Positions 1 to 8,984 of a stretch of DNA of 64,000 bases are shown one piece after another; position 1 is the stretch's first letter; every line of letters begins with the position of its first letter. Origin of the DNA: Lamellibrachia satsuma (Eukaryota; Annelida; Polychaeta; Sabellida; Siboglinidae); the NCBI GenBank assembly GCA_033239005.1, contig BSQZ01000010.1, forward strand, positions 12,514,001-12,578,000, written 5' to 3'. The position numbers and the translations under genes are program-made. Below the pieces are notes generated by a model that saw only the letters and a list, made by a program, of their open reading frames with translations, was not told the origin of the DNA and searched no databases.

Positions 1-280
1 ATCTGTTGTCGTTGGTTTTAGTGTATGTGTCGATTCTGCGTTTGTAGTGAGGAGCGTCGTGGGTCGAGTTGCCGTTGTAGTTCTTGTTGACGGGGAGACG
101 ATTAAATCCACAGCTTCGGGATTCAAGTATTGTCGAAATATGCTGTTCTTCTTCTCCGCTTCCCGCCGTATTTGAACCATTATTTGAATCGCCAAATTAT
201 TTGCATCACCACCTTCCCCGTTCCGCGGCACATTGATGTATTGCACGATGATTATGAATTGCACTAGAACGCTACCATTG
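1..280 (-). CDS. SEA-domain exon (C-terminal half) plus Thr-rich stalk, partial
   Basis: Last visible exon of the left-edge gene, running off the window. A pyrimidine-rich acceptor ends in TTTTCACAG before position 280. One base completes a Ser codon from the upstream exon and 93 open codons follow. They begin NGSVLVQFIIIVQY, which is the SEA-domain strand carrying the G-S-V autocleavage site. An amphipathic helix-like part (IRREAEKKNSIFRQYLN) follows, then a Thr/Ser-rich segment (TRTTTATRPTTLLTT) like a mucin-type stalk. SEA domains sit next to membrane anchors and undergo self-cleavage, which leaves a non-covalent heterodimer or allows shedding. The role here is inferred from family knowledge. 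The rest of the ectodomain is outside the window, so whether this is a type II transmembrane protease, a mucin or another SEA protein cannot be decided. Confidence 0.8.
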
Positions 281-1321
281 CTGTGAAAACAACAATCAAA
301 ATTACTGCAAACAATGTCGCTATTATAATAACATATCGCTGTATAAGAAGAACACATTATGTTTCGAATTACTTATCTCCACAGTGTCTGCGTTATTTAA
401 CTGTCTTAGCTATTTCATGAATAACGATTACCTGCCTGTAGTAATCTGATTTATTATCCTTGAAGTGTAAAAATAGTCCGACTGAGATAAACAAAATGTG
501 TACGTAACCTGGTAAACATTAACTTGAAGTTCATATTGAGGTGCTCAACAAGTTAAAAACCATTTGCTATAATTGATCCACTTATGAGATATTATTTTTT
601 AATCGAGCAATATTATTTTATTTCTGTAGACGTTTGCACAATATTTCGAACGATTATCAAATATGTTGGTTTATTACATGTTTGTAGTGTTTCTTCTTTG
701 TTTTTGTTTTGTTTAAGTAGAATATTACAAGCTTTTAGTATAGTTCCATCACATGTTATGCCAAATAACCGTTTTCATAATAATATAAATGTTATTTCAG
801 TAACTGTATTGTGTGGAAACATATTTAACAACGATGTTCCTTAATTCCGTTCATTACACGTTTTAGCATTATGTACACGTCTTGTTATTCCAATTTATTT
901 TTGCTGTGTATTCCATTGTCTCACTTACTGTATTCATGGCTAAAATATAGCAGGTAATCTGAATCAGGGTTTTCCATATTTCAACCATGTACTTTTAAAT
1001 TTGCCACAATTTACTCTGCGTATCATTAGCATTCGTGGAGATAACAAAATCCGCAACACATAAAAACATACTGGATACAATTTATGTTGTTGCTTTCAAC
1101 ACAAGCATTGTAAAATACGACGTTAACCATTTAGATACCTATTGGCGGCGTCTCTTAAATGATGATACACTTCGGTAAAAGTAATTGTCTACAATAATTG
1201 TCTACTGGCGAATGGTAAAGCGGTAACAAAGGTCCATCACATTCAAGCGCAAGGTTTATGAACATCGCTTGAAACCGCACTATTTGAAAATGTCAATTTT
1301 AAAAGACGTAGAATCACTTAC
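281..1321 (-). other. Intron of the SEA gene
   Basis: AT-rich non-coding sequence between the SEA exons at 1322-1389 and 1-280. The only open frame of note, 584-844 on plus, is low-complexity AT-rich chance coding. I see no repeat or RNA gene. Confidence 0.6.
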
Positions 1322-1389
1322 CTGAAACGAGTCACTTTGCATTTCTGAACATCGTCACCATTATCAAGCTGTGTTAACGTAGTCAATAC
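1322..1389 (-). CDS. SEA-domain exon (middle)
   Basis: The 3' border is a strong donor (TTCAG then GTAAGTGATTC). Read on minus, the exon ends KCKVTRF plus AG, and the AG joins the C of the next exon to make Ser. The result is KCKVTRFSNGSVLVQF, a typical SEA strand before the GSV site. The 5' border is less certain: CAG at 1390 starts a phase-0 frame (VLTTLTQLDNGDDVQ), and another CAG starts the exon at 1368 in the same frame. GC content and codon use stand out from the AT-rich surroundings. Confidence is high for the 3' end and moderate for the start. Confidence 0.7.
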
Positions 1390-1434
1390 CTGGAAGCAGC
1401 TAAATCATTCACTAACCTACAGGCCATTGTTTAC

Positions 1435-1503
1435 TAACGGGCCACATAAACCTCCTTGTCTACTCGCTATCTGGGTGAGTTTACCACGGATGGCTTCCAG
1501 CAC
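1435..1503 (-). CDS. SEA-domain exon (helix region), 3' border uncertain
   Basis: Acceptor GATCAG is followed by VLEAIRGKLTQIASRQGG in phase 0, as needed after the phase-0 end of the preceding exon. The composition fits the helix between the first SEA segment and the KCKVTRF strand. A donor at 1434 (TTA then GTAAAC) keeps phase 0. A donor after 1485 would give a 19 bp exon ending in phase 1, which does not connect cleanly to the next exon. I prefer the longer form, although it makes the SEA domain slightly long (about 136-143 residues). Confidence 0.5.
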
Positions 1504-1706
1504 CTGATCAAACAACCCGCAGCATCAAACCAAATCCATATTTTCATTTATAGAAAATGTTTTTGTGATGTTGTCTATCAGCTGCATATTAAGATGACTA
1601 CGATAGCAAACTTGATTATCATCATAATTTCAATAATGCCTATCGCTATGACAATTACATGTGAATGACGACAACAACTCCTACACTAAAGATAGGGAAC
1701 ACAAAC

Positions 1707-1816
1707 CCGAGAGCAGAATTCATTCGCCAGTTTCTGGTATTCAGGCGAGTCAGGATTTCCATAGGTCTTCGGGTCGTAACGCAACTTGTCCAATCTCATC
1801 GTTGCGTTGAACGTCT
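1707..1816 (-). CDS. SEA-domain exon (N-terminal part)
   Basis: A strong acceptor (TTGTCGTTTGCAG) precedes AG ACG TTC. With the unpaired G left by the membrane-anchor exon this makes Glu, giving the start ETFNATMRLDKLRYDPKTYG. It continues NPDSPEYQKLANEFCSR. The pattern (TMRL, NPDSPEYQKL) is the first strand and helix of a SEA domain. The exon is 110 bp: two bases plus 36 codons, ending in phase 0 at a weak GTTTGT donor. The phase match with the exon at 3450 is the main reason to join them. Confidence 0.8.
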
Positions 1817-2689
1817 CTGCAAACGACAATGTTAACACAATCGTATGTAAACGGACACAGAAAATTAGAATCAGAACGCAGGAACCGAAATGGGTACATT
1901 AAATAACAAATTAAAAACGCTGTGAAACAAATTACTCGTCGCAAACTTGAATACTAATCTCAAGTTATGTGAATCGGACCAAATTATATTCCGCACAAGG
2001 TAAAATAATATAGGCATGATCAATGCTTAAATCGATTGATTTTGCATTGATGTTCAAATCGAAAATATGGTCTTAACTGGTGGATACAGTTGGATAGCAT
2101 TTCAATGTAGGCAAAGGAATTATGTCTACTCGAAGTAATTTCGGCAAGATTTTATAGATTCTTATCCCGCTGTTCAATGTTTACCTGTATGTTTACCGGT
2201 ATCTCGAGGCGACGAGCTCTTGGTGGCTGCAACATAAAAGAGCACACACTCAGCTTTCGAGAAACCAACAACTACACAAACTGGTCCCGTTTTTGCCAAG
2301 TCTATTTACTTTATGCCTCGACTCTCGTACGCTCGTCGATGCAGCAGTTATGGATGCCTCGTAAAACAACATTGGTGTTAATGCATTTGCTGATTTCTAT
2401 TGACTATTTTTCTCCCTATACGTGTCATTTCTGTCAGTCATGCAACGGCACGCGCAGTGCCTGGAAAGACTTGAGGGAATATATGCAAGTGATTGGCCCC
2501 CTTATTTTTAAGAATGATGCTCATCAGCTAACTCAGAAGCAGACACAAATGCTGCTCAAAATAATCGTTATATTGTTTATTCAATCGTAATCACGGCCGT
2601 ATCCAGAATTTTCATTGGGGGCACAACTTCTGTAGTTATGATGTAAACGGTTTTTTTCCGAAAAAAATTACCAAGTGCTACGCTTTGAC

Positions 2690-2691
<2 letters not shown>

Positions 2692-2763
<72 letters not shown>

Positions 2764-2789
2764 GTATATATATATATATATATATATAC

Positions 2790-2883
<94 letters not shown>
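2692..2883. repeat. (TA)n microsatellite
   Basis: About 190 bp of TA dinucleotides broken only by two CGTA variants near 2762 and 2789. Long reading frames here on both strands encode only alternating Tyr-Ile and are artefacts. Confidence 0.97.
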
Positions 2884-2886
<3 letters not shown>

Positions 2887-3311
2887 CACTGGTAGTAGAT
2901 GTTTCTTATTGGAATCGGTCACTATTATTATCGGTCTAAAAACAAAATTGCACCCACCATTTGGAGTGGGGGTGATCATAATGCCAAAATGCATAATGCC
3001 CAAATCAGGGAGATATAAGTTAAATTGATATAGTGACTTTAGTGTTCCCGACATATCACTTTAGCAGGCCACCTGGAAACGACAGCATCGTAATCGACAC
3101 CTGACCGAAACTATGCAACTACAAGCGTACTAGCGCATTCGTTTAAAACGCAAAAACAGACAGCGGCCAGATGCTTTGACATTTTCTTTGTTTGTATCAA
3201 CGTGCTGACGACATAGCGCCTATACGGGGACCTAATAAAACACTGGCTGCTTGCACTGAAGCCATAAACTGCTATAAAATGTTATTTTGACATATCACAA
3301 AATGTGTACGT

Positions 3312-3443
<132 letters not shown>

Positions 3444-3449
3444 TCTTAC

Positions 3450-3693
3450 CACCATTCAAATAGATAGTGATGCCGATGAGGGACGCAATGACAATCGACA
3501 GGAGAACGAACACTAGAGCCAGGCCCCGACTGCTACACAGCCATTTCCGTCGGAGCTGTGAGGACGACGGGGCGGGAGCTTCTGGTGGCGACGGAGGATC
3601 GAGAGGTTTAGCGCCGAGCACCAAGCTATTGAACGGCCAAACCTTCCATTCCGGGACCAACCGAGTCTTCAGCGGTTGCCAGTAATGCGTCAT
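3450..3693 (-). CDS. Type II membrane-anchor exon (first coding exon of the SEA gene)
   Basis: Reads [19 protein letters not shown] from an ATG nine codons after an in-frame TAG. A Pro/Ser-rich cytoplasmic part ([14 protein letters not shown]) follows, then [10 protein letters not shown] and a hydrophobic helix ([19 protein letters not shown], residues about 57-79). The exon ends in phase 1 at GGTG before GTAAGA. Positive charges before the helix and none after predict cytoplasm-N, outside-C topology. GC-rich third positions contrast with the surroundings. If an acceptor at CTGTAG (3715-3719) is used, the exon starts at 3714 and is internal. The leftover G joins the SEA exon at 1816 to form Glu, so the protein goes directly from membrane helix to SEA domain, as in type II transmembrane serine proteases and related receptors. 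Confidence 0.75.
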
Positions 3694-3748
3694 TCGAGAA
3701 TATGACGCGGCCGGCTACAGTCCATACAAATGAACAAATAAGTATAGG

Positions 3749-4291
3749 AGTCGGTCGGTCGGTCGGTCGGTCGGTCGGTCGGTCGGTCGGTCGGTCGGTC
3801 GGTCGGTCGGTCGGTCGGTCGGTCGGTCGGTCGGTCGGTCGGTCGGTCGGTCGGTCGGTCGGTCGGTCGGTCGGTCGGTCGGTCGGTCGGTCGGTCGGTC
3901 GGTCGGTCGGTCGGTCGGTCGGTCGGTCGGTCGGTCGGTCGGTCGGTCGGTCGGTCGGTCGGTCGGTCGGTCGGTCGGTCGGTCGGTCGGTCGGTCGGTC
4001 GGTCGGTCGGTCGGTCGGTCGGTCGGTCGGTCGGTCGGTCGGTCGGTCGGTCGGTCGGTCGGTCGGTCGGTCGGTCGGTCGGTCGGTCGGTCGGTCGGTC
4101 GGTCGGTCGGTCGGTCGGTCGGTCGGTCGGTCGGTCGGTCGGTCGGTCGGTCGGTCGGTCGGTCGGTCGGTCGGTCGGTCGGTCGGTCGGTCGGTCGGTC
4201 GGTCGGTCGGTCGGTCGGTCGGTCGGTCGGTCGGTCGGTCGGTCGGTCGGTCGGTCGCTCGGTCGGTCGGTCGGTCGGTCGCTCGGTCGGT
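3749..4291. repeat. (GGTC)n tetranucleotide array, ~540 bp
   Basis: About 135 near-perfect GGTC units. The only visible variants are GCTC units near 4257 and 4281 at the right end. Twelve bases make four codons without a stop, so three long frames (Gly-Arg-Ser-Val on plus, Pro-Thr-Asp-Arg on minus) are automatic artefacts. The array lies about 55 bp upstream of the membrane-anchor ATG. Confidence 0.98.
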
Positions 4292-4591
4292 GTGCATACG
4301 TAAGTACTAGGCGTAACACACCAGAATCGTACAAATGCTCAACCATTGGATTGCATATAATATTTCATATACATGTTTATGTATGTTCAAAGTGTAATGT
4401 TCCGTCTCATCCGTTTCAAATAAAAAAACGTATTACTATTTTACGAGTTTATCACATCAGTACACTAACTATGCTATTGTCTTTACCTTCGTATGCGTCT
4501 TTACGTGTAATAATGTGTAGGCACAGTTATGTTTTTACCTTTGCGTGTGCATATATGCACAATAGTATGTGTTTGCATGTATTAATGTGTG
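4292..4591. other. AT-rich spacer
   Basis: Sequence between the GGTC array and the GT tract. I see no gene. The plus-strand frame starting at 4351 is open mainly because it runs into the GT repeat. Confidence 0.5.
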
Positions 4592-4732
4592 CGGGTGCGT
4601 GCGCGTGCGCATGTGAGTGTGTGTGCGCGCGTGCGAGCGCGTGTGCGTGCGTACGGGCGCGCCCGCGTGTGTGTGTGTGTGTGTGTTTGTGTGTGCGTGT
4701 GTGTGGGCGTGTGCGTATGCGTGTGCTTGTGA

Positions 4733-4810
<78 letters not shown>
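4592..4810. repeat. Compound GT/GC microsatellite
   Basis: An imperfect GTGC/GTGT mosaic (4592-4736) leads into a pure (GT)n run of about 74 bp (4737-4810). Alternating purine-pyrimidine DNA of this kind can adopt Z-form. Confidence 0.95.
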
Positions 4811-4812
<2 letters not shown>

Positions 4813-5373
4813 AACATGTGCCTATGTGCATGTATACACACAGATGCACGTTGCATTACACGTTAACTCCATGATATGTTATTTGTGTATGGCACAAACA
4901 CTTTTAGGCATGGGTTAAAATAAAACGTCACTGTTAATTACTGGCTCTATGACTTCACATATGAAATTACAAGCTGCTAACCTACCCGCACATATTCGTC
5001 ACAAGTGCTGCCGTTCTCATTTTCGATGTCTCTTTCGTCGTTTGGTCGCCACGAGAAGAACGACATGCTGCTCGTGTACATTCAACAAGACATGTTGCTG
5101 TGGAGGAATCAACCGTCGGATTGCCTTTCACCTGACAGCGTCAGTGGTAGACCCCGTTCGTTTGAGGGTCGACTCTTGCCTGAACTACCCGCTGAGCGAC
5201 ATCATAAATTCAACAGAATGACGCATGATACGTCGAATCACCGACGAACACACAAACCTGGGTAAACAACGACCCATGTGATTCGTTCAGGGAAGGACCG
5301 CCTGACAGAAACAATATTTTCGGCTTGATATTGTCATGTCGTCACAACAACTAAAGGGTAATATAATTTATAT

Positions 5374-5374
<1 letters not shown>
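4811..5374. other. Spacer with unassigned ORFs
   Basis: A more GC-rich stretch at about 4980-5265 is open in two plus frames (4949-5221 and 5005-5265). One reads HEKNDMLLVYIQQDMLLWRN, which looks protein-like, but I recognise no family on either strand. It could be an old mobile-element fragment. Confidence 0.3.
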
Positions 5375-5416
<42 letters not shown>

Positions 5417-5497
5417 GTGTGTGCGTGCGTGCTTGCGTGCGTGTGTGTGCGTGTGCGTGTGCGTGTGCGTGTGCGTGTGCGTGTGCGTGTGCGTGTG
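5375..5497. repeat. (TG)n then (CGTGTG)n microsatellite
   Basis: A TG run (5375-5411) grades into GCGTGT hexamers to 5497. A short reverse-sense CACGCAC patch follows at 5576-5600. Confidence 0.95.
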
Positions 5498-5664
5498 AAT
5501 GGAATGGAATATGAATTATTGACTGGAAATATAATATTTGTAATGCGACTTATACTTGATTGAATGATATATACACGTACGCACTCACGCACACGCGCAA
5601 AAACAACCACGTTTCAATGAATCATGAAATATTTATCAATTGCTCAAAAAAGGGCTATGCCATA

Positions 5665-5735
5665 GCAATTTAACAAGATTTAACAAGATTGCCGTGCAAG
5701 ACAAAATACCCAGATGGCAAATGGACAAGGAAGCC
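5665..5735 (-). mobile_element. Family A (CR1-like) LINE, extreme 3' end
   Basis: Contains AACAAGATTTAACAAGATT, the reverse complement of two tandem copies of a decamer tail. A motif shared with other family A 3' ends (CAGATGGCAAATGGACAAGG) follows. Compare 30325-30545, 40335-40520, 43120-43215 and 44765 onward. It is a severely 5'-truncated insertion. Confidence 0.7.
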
Positions 5736-7204
5736 AAGACATTTTTGTCCACACCACGTTAATCTTCTTTATTCCCGATGTTTGGACAGTGTGCCTGTTG
5801 GTGGACTTCCAACCGAATACTGTCGATTGTATCTCCATATGTGTGCTATGTCTACGTAAAACGAATATGTAGCAACTTGCCCCTATATACAACTAGCCCC
5901 GGTCTACTCTACCTTGTGGTAATGTTAATTTTGCTGATTTGACTGAACCGGTCAGTGTTTCTTTTGCAGTTCCAAATGTATGCGTGTATTGTTCCGTAAT
6001 TACTTACAACACAACGCGCTGCCAGAGTCGCTCTCAGTACGTTTCAATACAATAGATCCAACTATGAAGATCGAACAATGTAACTGTCTAGACAGGGCGA
6101 GTAAAACAAACTTGCTCAATGCGAGTGGTCGGGAGGGGTTGCGACGAGTGTGGGCCAGTATTTTTCGACTGAAATTTAATGGGCACAATAACATATAGTT
6201 AGACGCCATATATTTAGCCAACTTTTATTTTCAAAATCAATGAACCGTTACTGACCTTAAGCTTATTTTATGTAGAAGGTCGTTTAGCATAACTTCTCCC
6301 TGTTAGGCAATGTCAGCAGCAGAAACTTGAATGCTAACATAAATACATCAACGCCCAGTTCGCAGTAGAATAAAATGTTGTTTACGATTTAGTAAACCAT
6401 TCGCCTAACCCTCTTTCATTGTACGTTATATTTATGGGTGCGTCGTCTCTCGTTTTCCATATCGGTCAGTCTGGTCGGCCAATTCGTGATATGTACCTAT
6501 TGTACTAGGCTGTTTTGTAATAGGCCGAGGCGAGAAATAGATAAACCGGTAATGGAATAAAGACAAGTTGGTCCATTTAACACGTTTTTGACGTAGTTTC
6601 TACGATCGTTCAATATAAATACGCTGATATGATGCTACGACTTGTATCTTTTTATCAAACATAACCACTTCAATTATTTTTTTGTAGCATTCACCAATGT
6701 TAAACGAAATGTATAAAGATGTATATATTGAACTACATCAATCTCAAATCAGACGTACAATTGCCATTGTAATGCTTGTGTGTTGACATATTAAAGGTTT
6801 GCCGTGGTCATTCGCACCCTGCGTGTCCGTCCCGTCCGATGTTGGACCGCTTGAACTACCGCTTCAGTGGGGAGTCCCAGTGTGGACGGTACGAGGTCGG
6901 TGACTATTGTTGTCGGTCGTACAGAAATACGACAACGCCCAGGTTTTTCACCATATGACAAGCGAAAAGGTCGCTGCGAAAACGTTATTTACGATTAAGT
7001 GTGTCATTCTGCCAACCTGCTTTCATTCAGCGCTGTGTTTATGTGTGCTTGCTACACAAGTGCTCATCGTTGATTTATTTGTGCCTTTCGTGCGACTCAG
7101 CGTGAAGTCTAAACCGACGGAAACATTTAGGAGTGTTTTCTATGCCTCACTGCTTTAAAATATTAACACACTAGTGTTGTCACACATGGACATCCACCTG
7201 ATGA
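5736..7204. other. Spacer; possible cysteine-rich exon at 6776-6958
   Basis: Mostly AT-rich with no recognised gene. A plus-strand segment at 6783-6930 is GC-richer and reads VCRGHSHPACPSRPMLDRL, then SQCGRYEVGDYCC. The five cysteines could belong to an extracellular exon, but I know no matching family and the splice borders are unconvincing. Confidence 0.25.
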
Positions 7205-7790
7205 CTTTTGGTCAAAAAGAGATCTGGTGACACTAGCTATGTTGACAACTACATACCCATTGCACTAGTTACAGCTGCTTCTAAGAGTTTTGAAATGACA
7301 CTGCTAATGGAATTATACCTGGGTACAACTGGTAATCCCTTTTTGTTTCAAGAAGGGACATTCGCTGATCATTGTATAGATGTATTACACATTTTATTCA
7401 GAATTATAGAAACTACAACAGACCTGTGTGTGCACGCTTTTTAGATGCATCTAAATTATTCGATAGACTTAACCATTGGACAGTATTTAAGAAACAACTT
7501 AATCGATGTGTGCCTATCTTTACGTATTTTGTTATACTGGTACATAACCCAAATATTATGTGTTAAATGGGAACCACAACCTCAAGTTCTATGGTGTTCG
7601 ATAAGGCGGAATATTATTGCCATATTTATTTACGGTATATGTGGAAGATCTAAGTAATACATTAAACAATGCTGAGGTTGGATGTCACATTAACAACTGT
7701 TGTGTTAGCCATGTGTTCTATGCAGACGAGTTACGTGTTACTGCGGCGAGTCCCTGTTGTCGTCAGGCTTTGTTTTTCTTCGTGAAAAGC
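7205..7790 (+). mobile_element. Family B non-LTR retrotransposon, RT fragment
   Basis: The frames at 7208-7444, 7372-7566 and 7617-7868 together follow one reverse transcriptase. PIALVTAASKSFE is followed by HAFLDASKLFDRLNHWTVFK and then PYLFTVYVEDLS. The active-site box is FYADE instead of YADD. At least two frameshifts and the YADE change show a dead copy. It is the same family as 46420-47823 and 24650-27440, and it runs straight into the minisatellite at 7815. Confidence 0.8.
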
Positions 7791-7814
7791 CCCAAGGGGT
7801 TTATAGAGGATCAG

Positions 7815-8372
7815 GTGAACAACGCACTCCAGATGGCAAGTGAACAACGCACTCCAGATGGCAGGTGAACAATGCCCTCCAGATGGCAGGTGGACAACAC
7901 ACTCCAGATGACAGGTGGACAACGCACTCCAGATGGCAGGTGGACAACGCACTCCAGATGGCAGGTGGACAACGTGGTCAACGTGGCAGGTGGACAACGT
8001 GTACAACGTGGCAGGTGGACATCGTGGACAACGTGGACAACGTGGCAGGTGGACAACATGGACAACGTGAACAACGTGGCAGGTGGACAACTTGGACAAC
8101 GTGGACAACGTGGACAACGTGGACAACGTGGACAACGTGGACAACGTGGACAACGTGGACAACGTGGACAACGTGAACAACGTGAACAACGTGGCAGGTG
8201 GACAACGACGTGGACAACGTGGCAGGTGGACAACGTGGACAACGTGGCATGTGGACAACGTGGACAACGTGGCAGGTGGACAACGTGGACAATGTGGACA
8301 ACGTGAACAACGTGGACAACGTGGACAACGTGGACAACGTGAACAACGTGGACAACGTGGCAGGTGGACAAC
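7815..8372. repeat. Hierarchical minisatellite: 25-mer grading into GTGGACAAC 9-mers
   Basis: The first six units are 25 bp (GTGGACAAC plus GCACTCCAGATGGCAG). From about 7965 the 25-mer becomes 9+9+7 (GTGGACAAC, GTGGTCAAC, GTGGCAG). The array then expands as runs of GTGGACAAC separated by GTGGCAG spacers. Because 9 is a multiple of 3, all six frames stay open, giving repeats such as Val-Asp-Asn, Gly-Gln-Arg, Trp-Thr-Thr, Leu-Ser-Thr and Arg-Cys-Pro. I regard these as non-coding artefacts. Confidence 0.95.
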
Positions 8373-8690
8373 GGTTCCCCTCACAAATCTATAAATTTAG
8401 TTTTTGAACATATTCATATTTGCAACATTTATATAATCTTTATATCGTGTGTTCTATTAATTTGTTTTATGTGAGAATGAATACTTCCTTATCATCACTC
8501 GAAACATTGTTTTATTAAAGCAATTTCGTGTCCTCTAGTACTTCAAACTTCCTTAAATTTTGAAGAAATGTGAAAATAAACCTATTCATTCAGAAGTGCA
8601 ATCAAACAACGGATATATGATACAGCTTTATACATAACCATTAACAATAGTACGAATAGTATTATTTTCGCCACTTAAATATCACATCGC
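8373..8690. other. AT-rich spacer
   Basis: No gene, repeat or RNA feature seen. Confidence 0.5.
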
Positions 8691-8984
8691 CAGCAGCGGA
8701 TCCTGGGGGTCTTAGGGGTTTACATTGACTAAGGTGGCGCCCCTGGGCCATGGAGGGGGTCTTAGACCCTCCTGTGTCCGTGGCAAATATTACGGTAAAG
8801 GAACTCGTATATAGGACTACATCGGAACTAGCGTCAATGTAAAGATTGGAGTATTAGCAGCCGGCTAATATTATCCCTTATGTAAGTACAACCCCCCCAC
8901 CTCCCTCGGTTCGTAAGTAGAATGACATATGACTACGACTGACTGAGACCCCCCTGCCAACAAGCCTAGATCCGCCCCTGGTTT
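8691..8984. mobile_element. Candidate short TIR transposon (MITE)
   Basis: The left end reads CAGCAGCGGATCCTGGGGG. The right end, read in reverse, is CAGGGGCGGATCTAGG followed by a G-rich stretch and GGGTCTCAG. The shared CAGNNGCGGATCNNGG type end, inverted at about 290 bp spacing, is typical of non-autonomous DNA transposons. No transposase frame is present. The target duplication is unclear. Confidence 0.5.

Noticed and set aside
3626..4346. Open frames of more than 200 codons encoding Arg-Pro-Thr-Asp or Gly-Arg-Ser-Val repeats
   Set aside because: A 4-bp repeat without stops is open in every frame. There is no start context, splice signal or non-repeat domain.
4737..4918. Cys-Val repeat ORF over the GT tract
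   Set aside because: Dinucleotide repeat artefact.
7779..7803. Small palindrome CCCCAAGGGG as a terminator-like hairpin
   Set aside because: A 10-base chance palindrome in a dead RT fragment; no functional context.
7731..8407. Long frames on both strands over the GTGGACAAC array (repeats of Arg-Cys-Pro, Val-Asp-Asn and others)
   Set aside because: The 9-bp unit leaves all six frames open automatically. The adjoining DNA is a broken retrotransposon.
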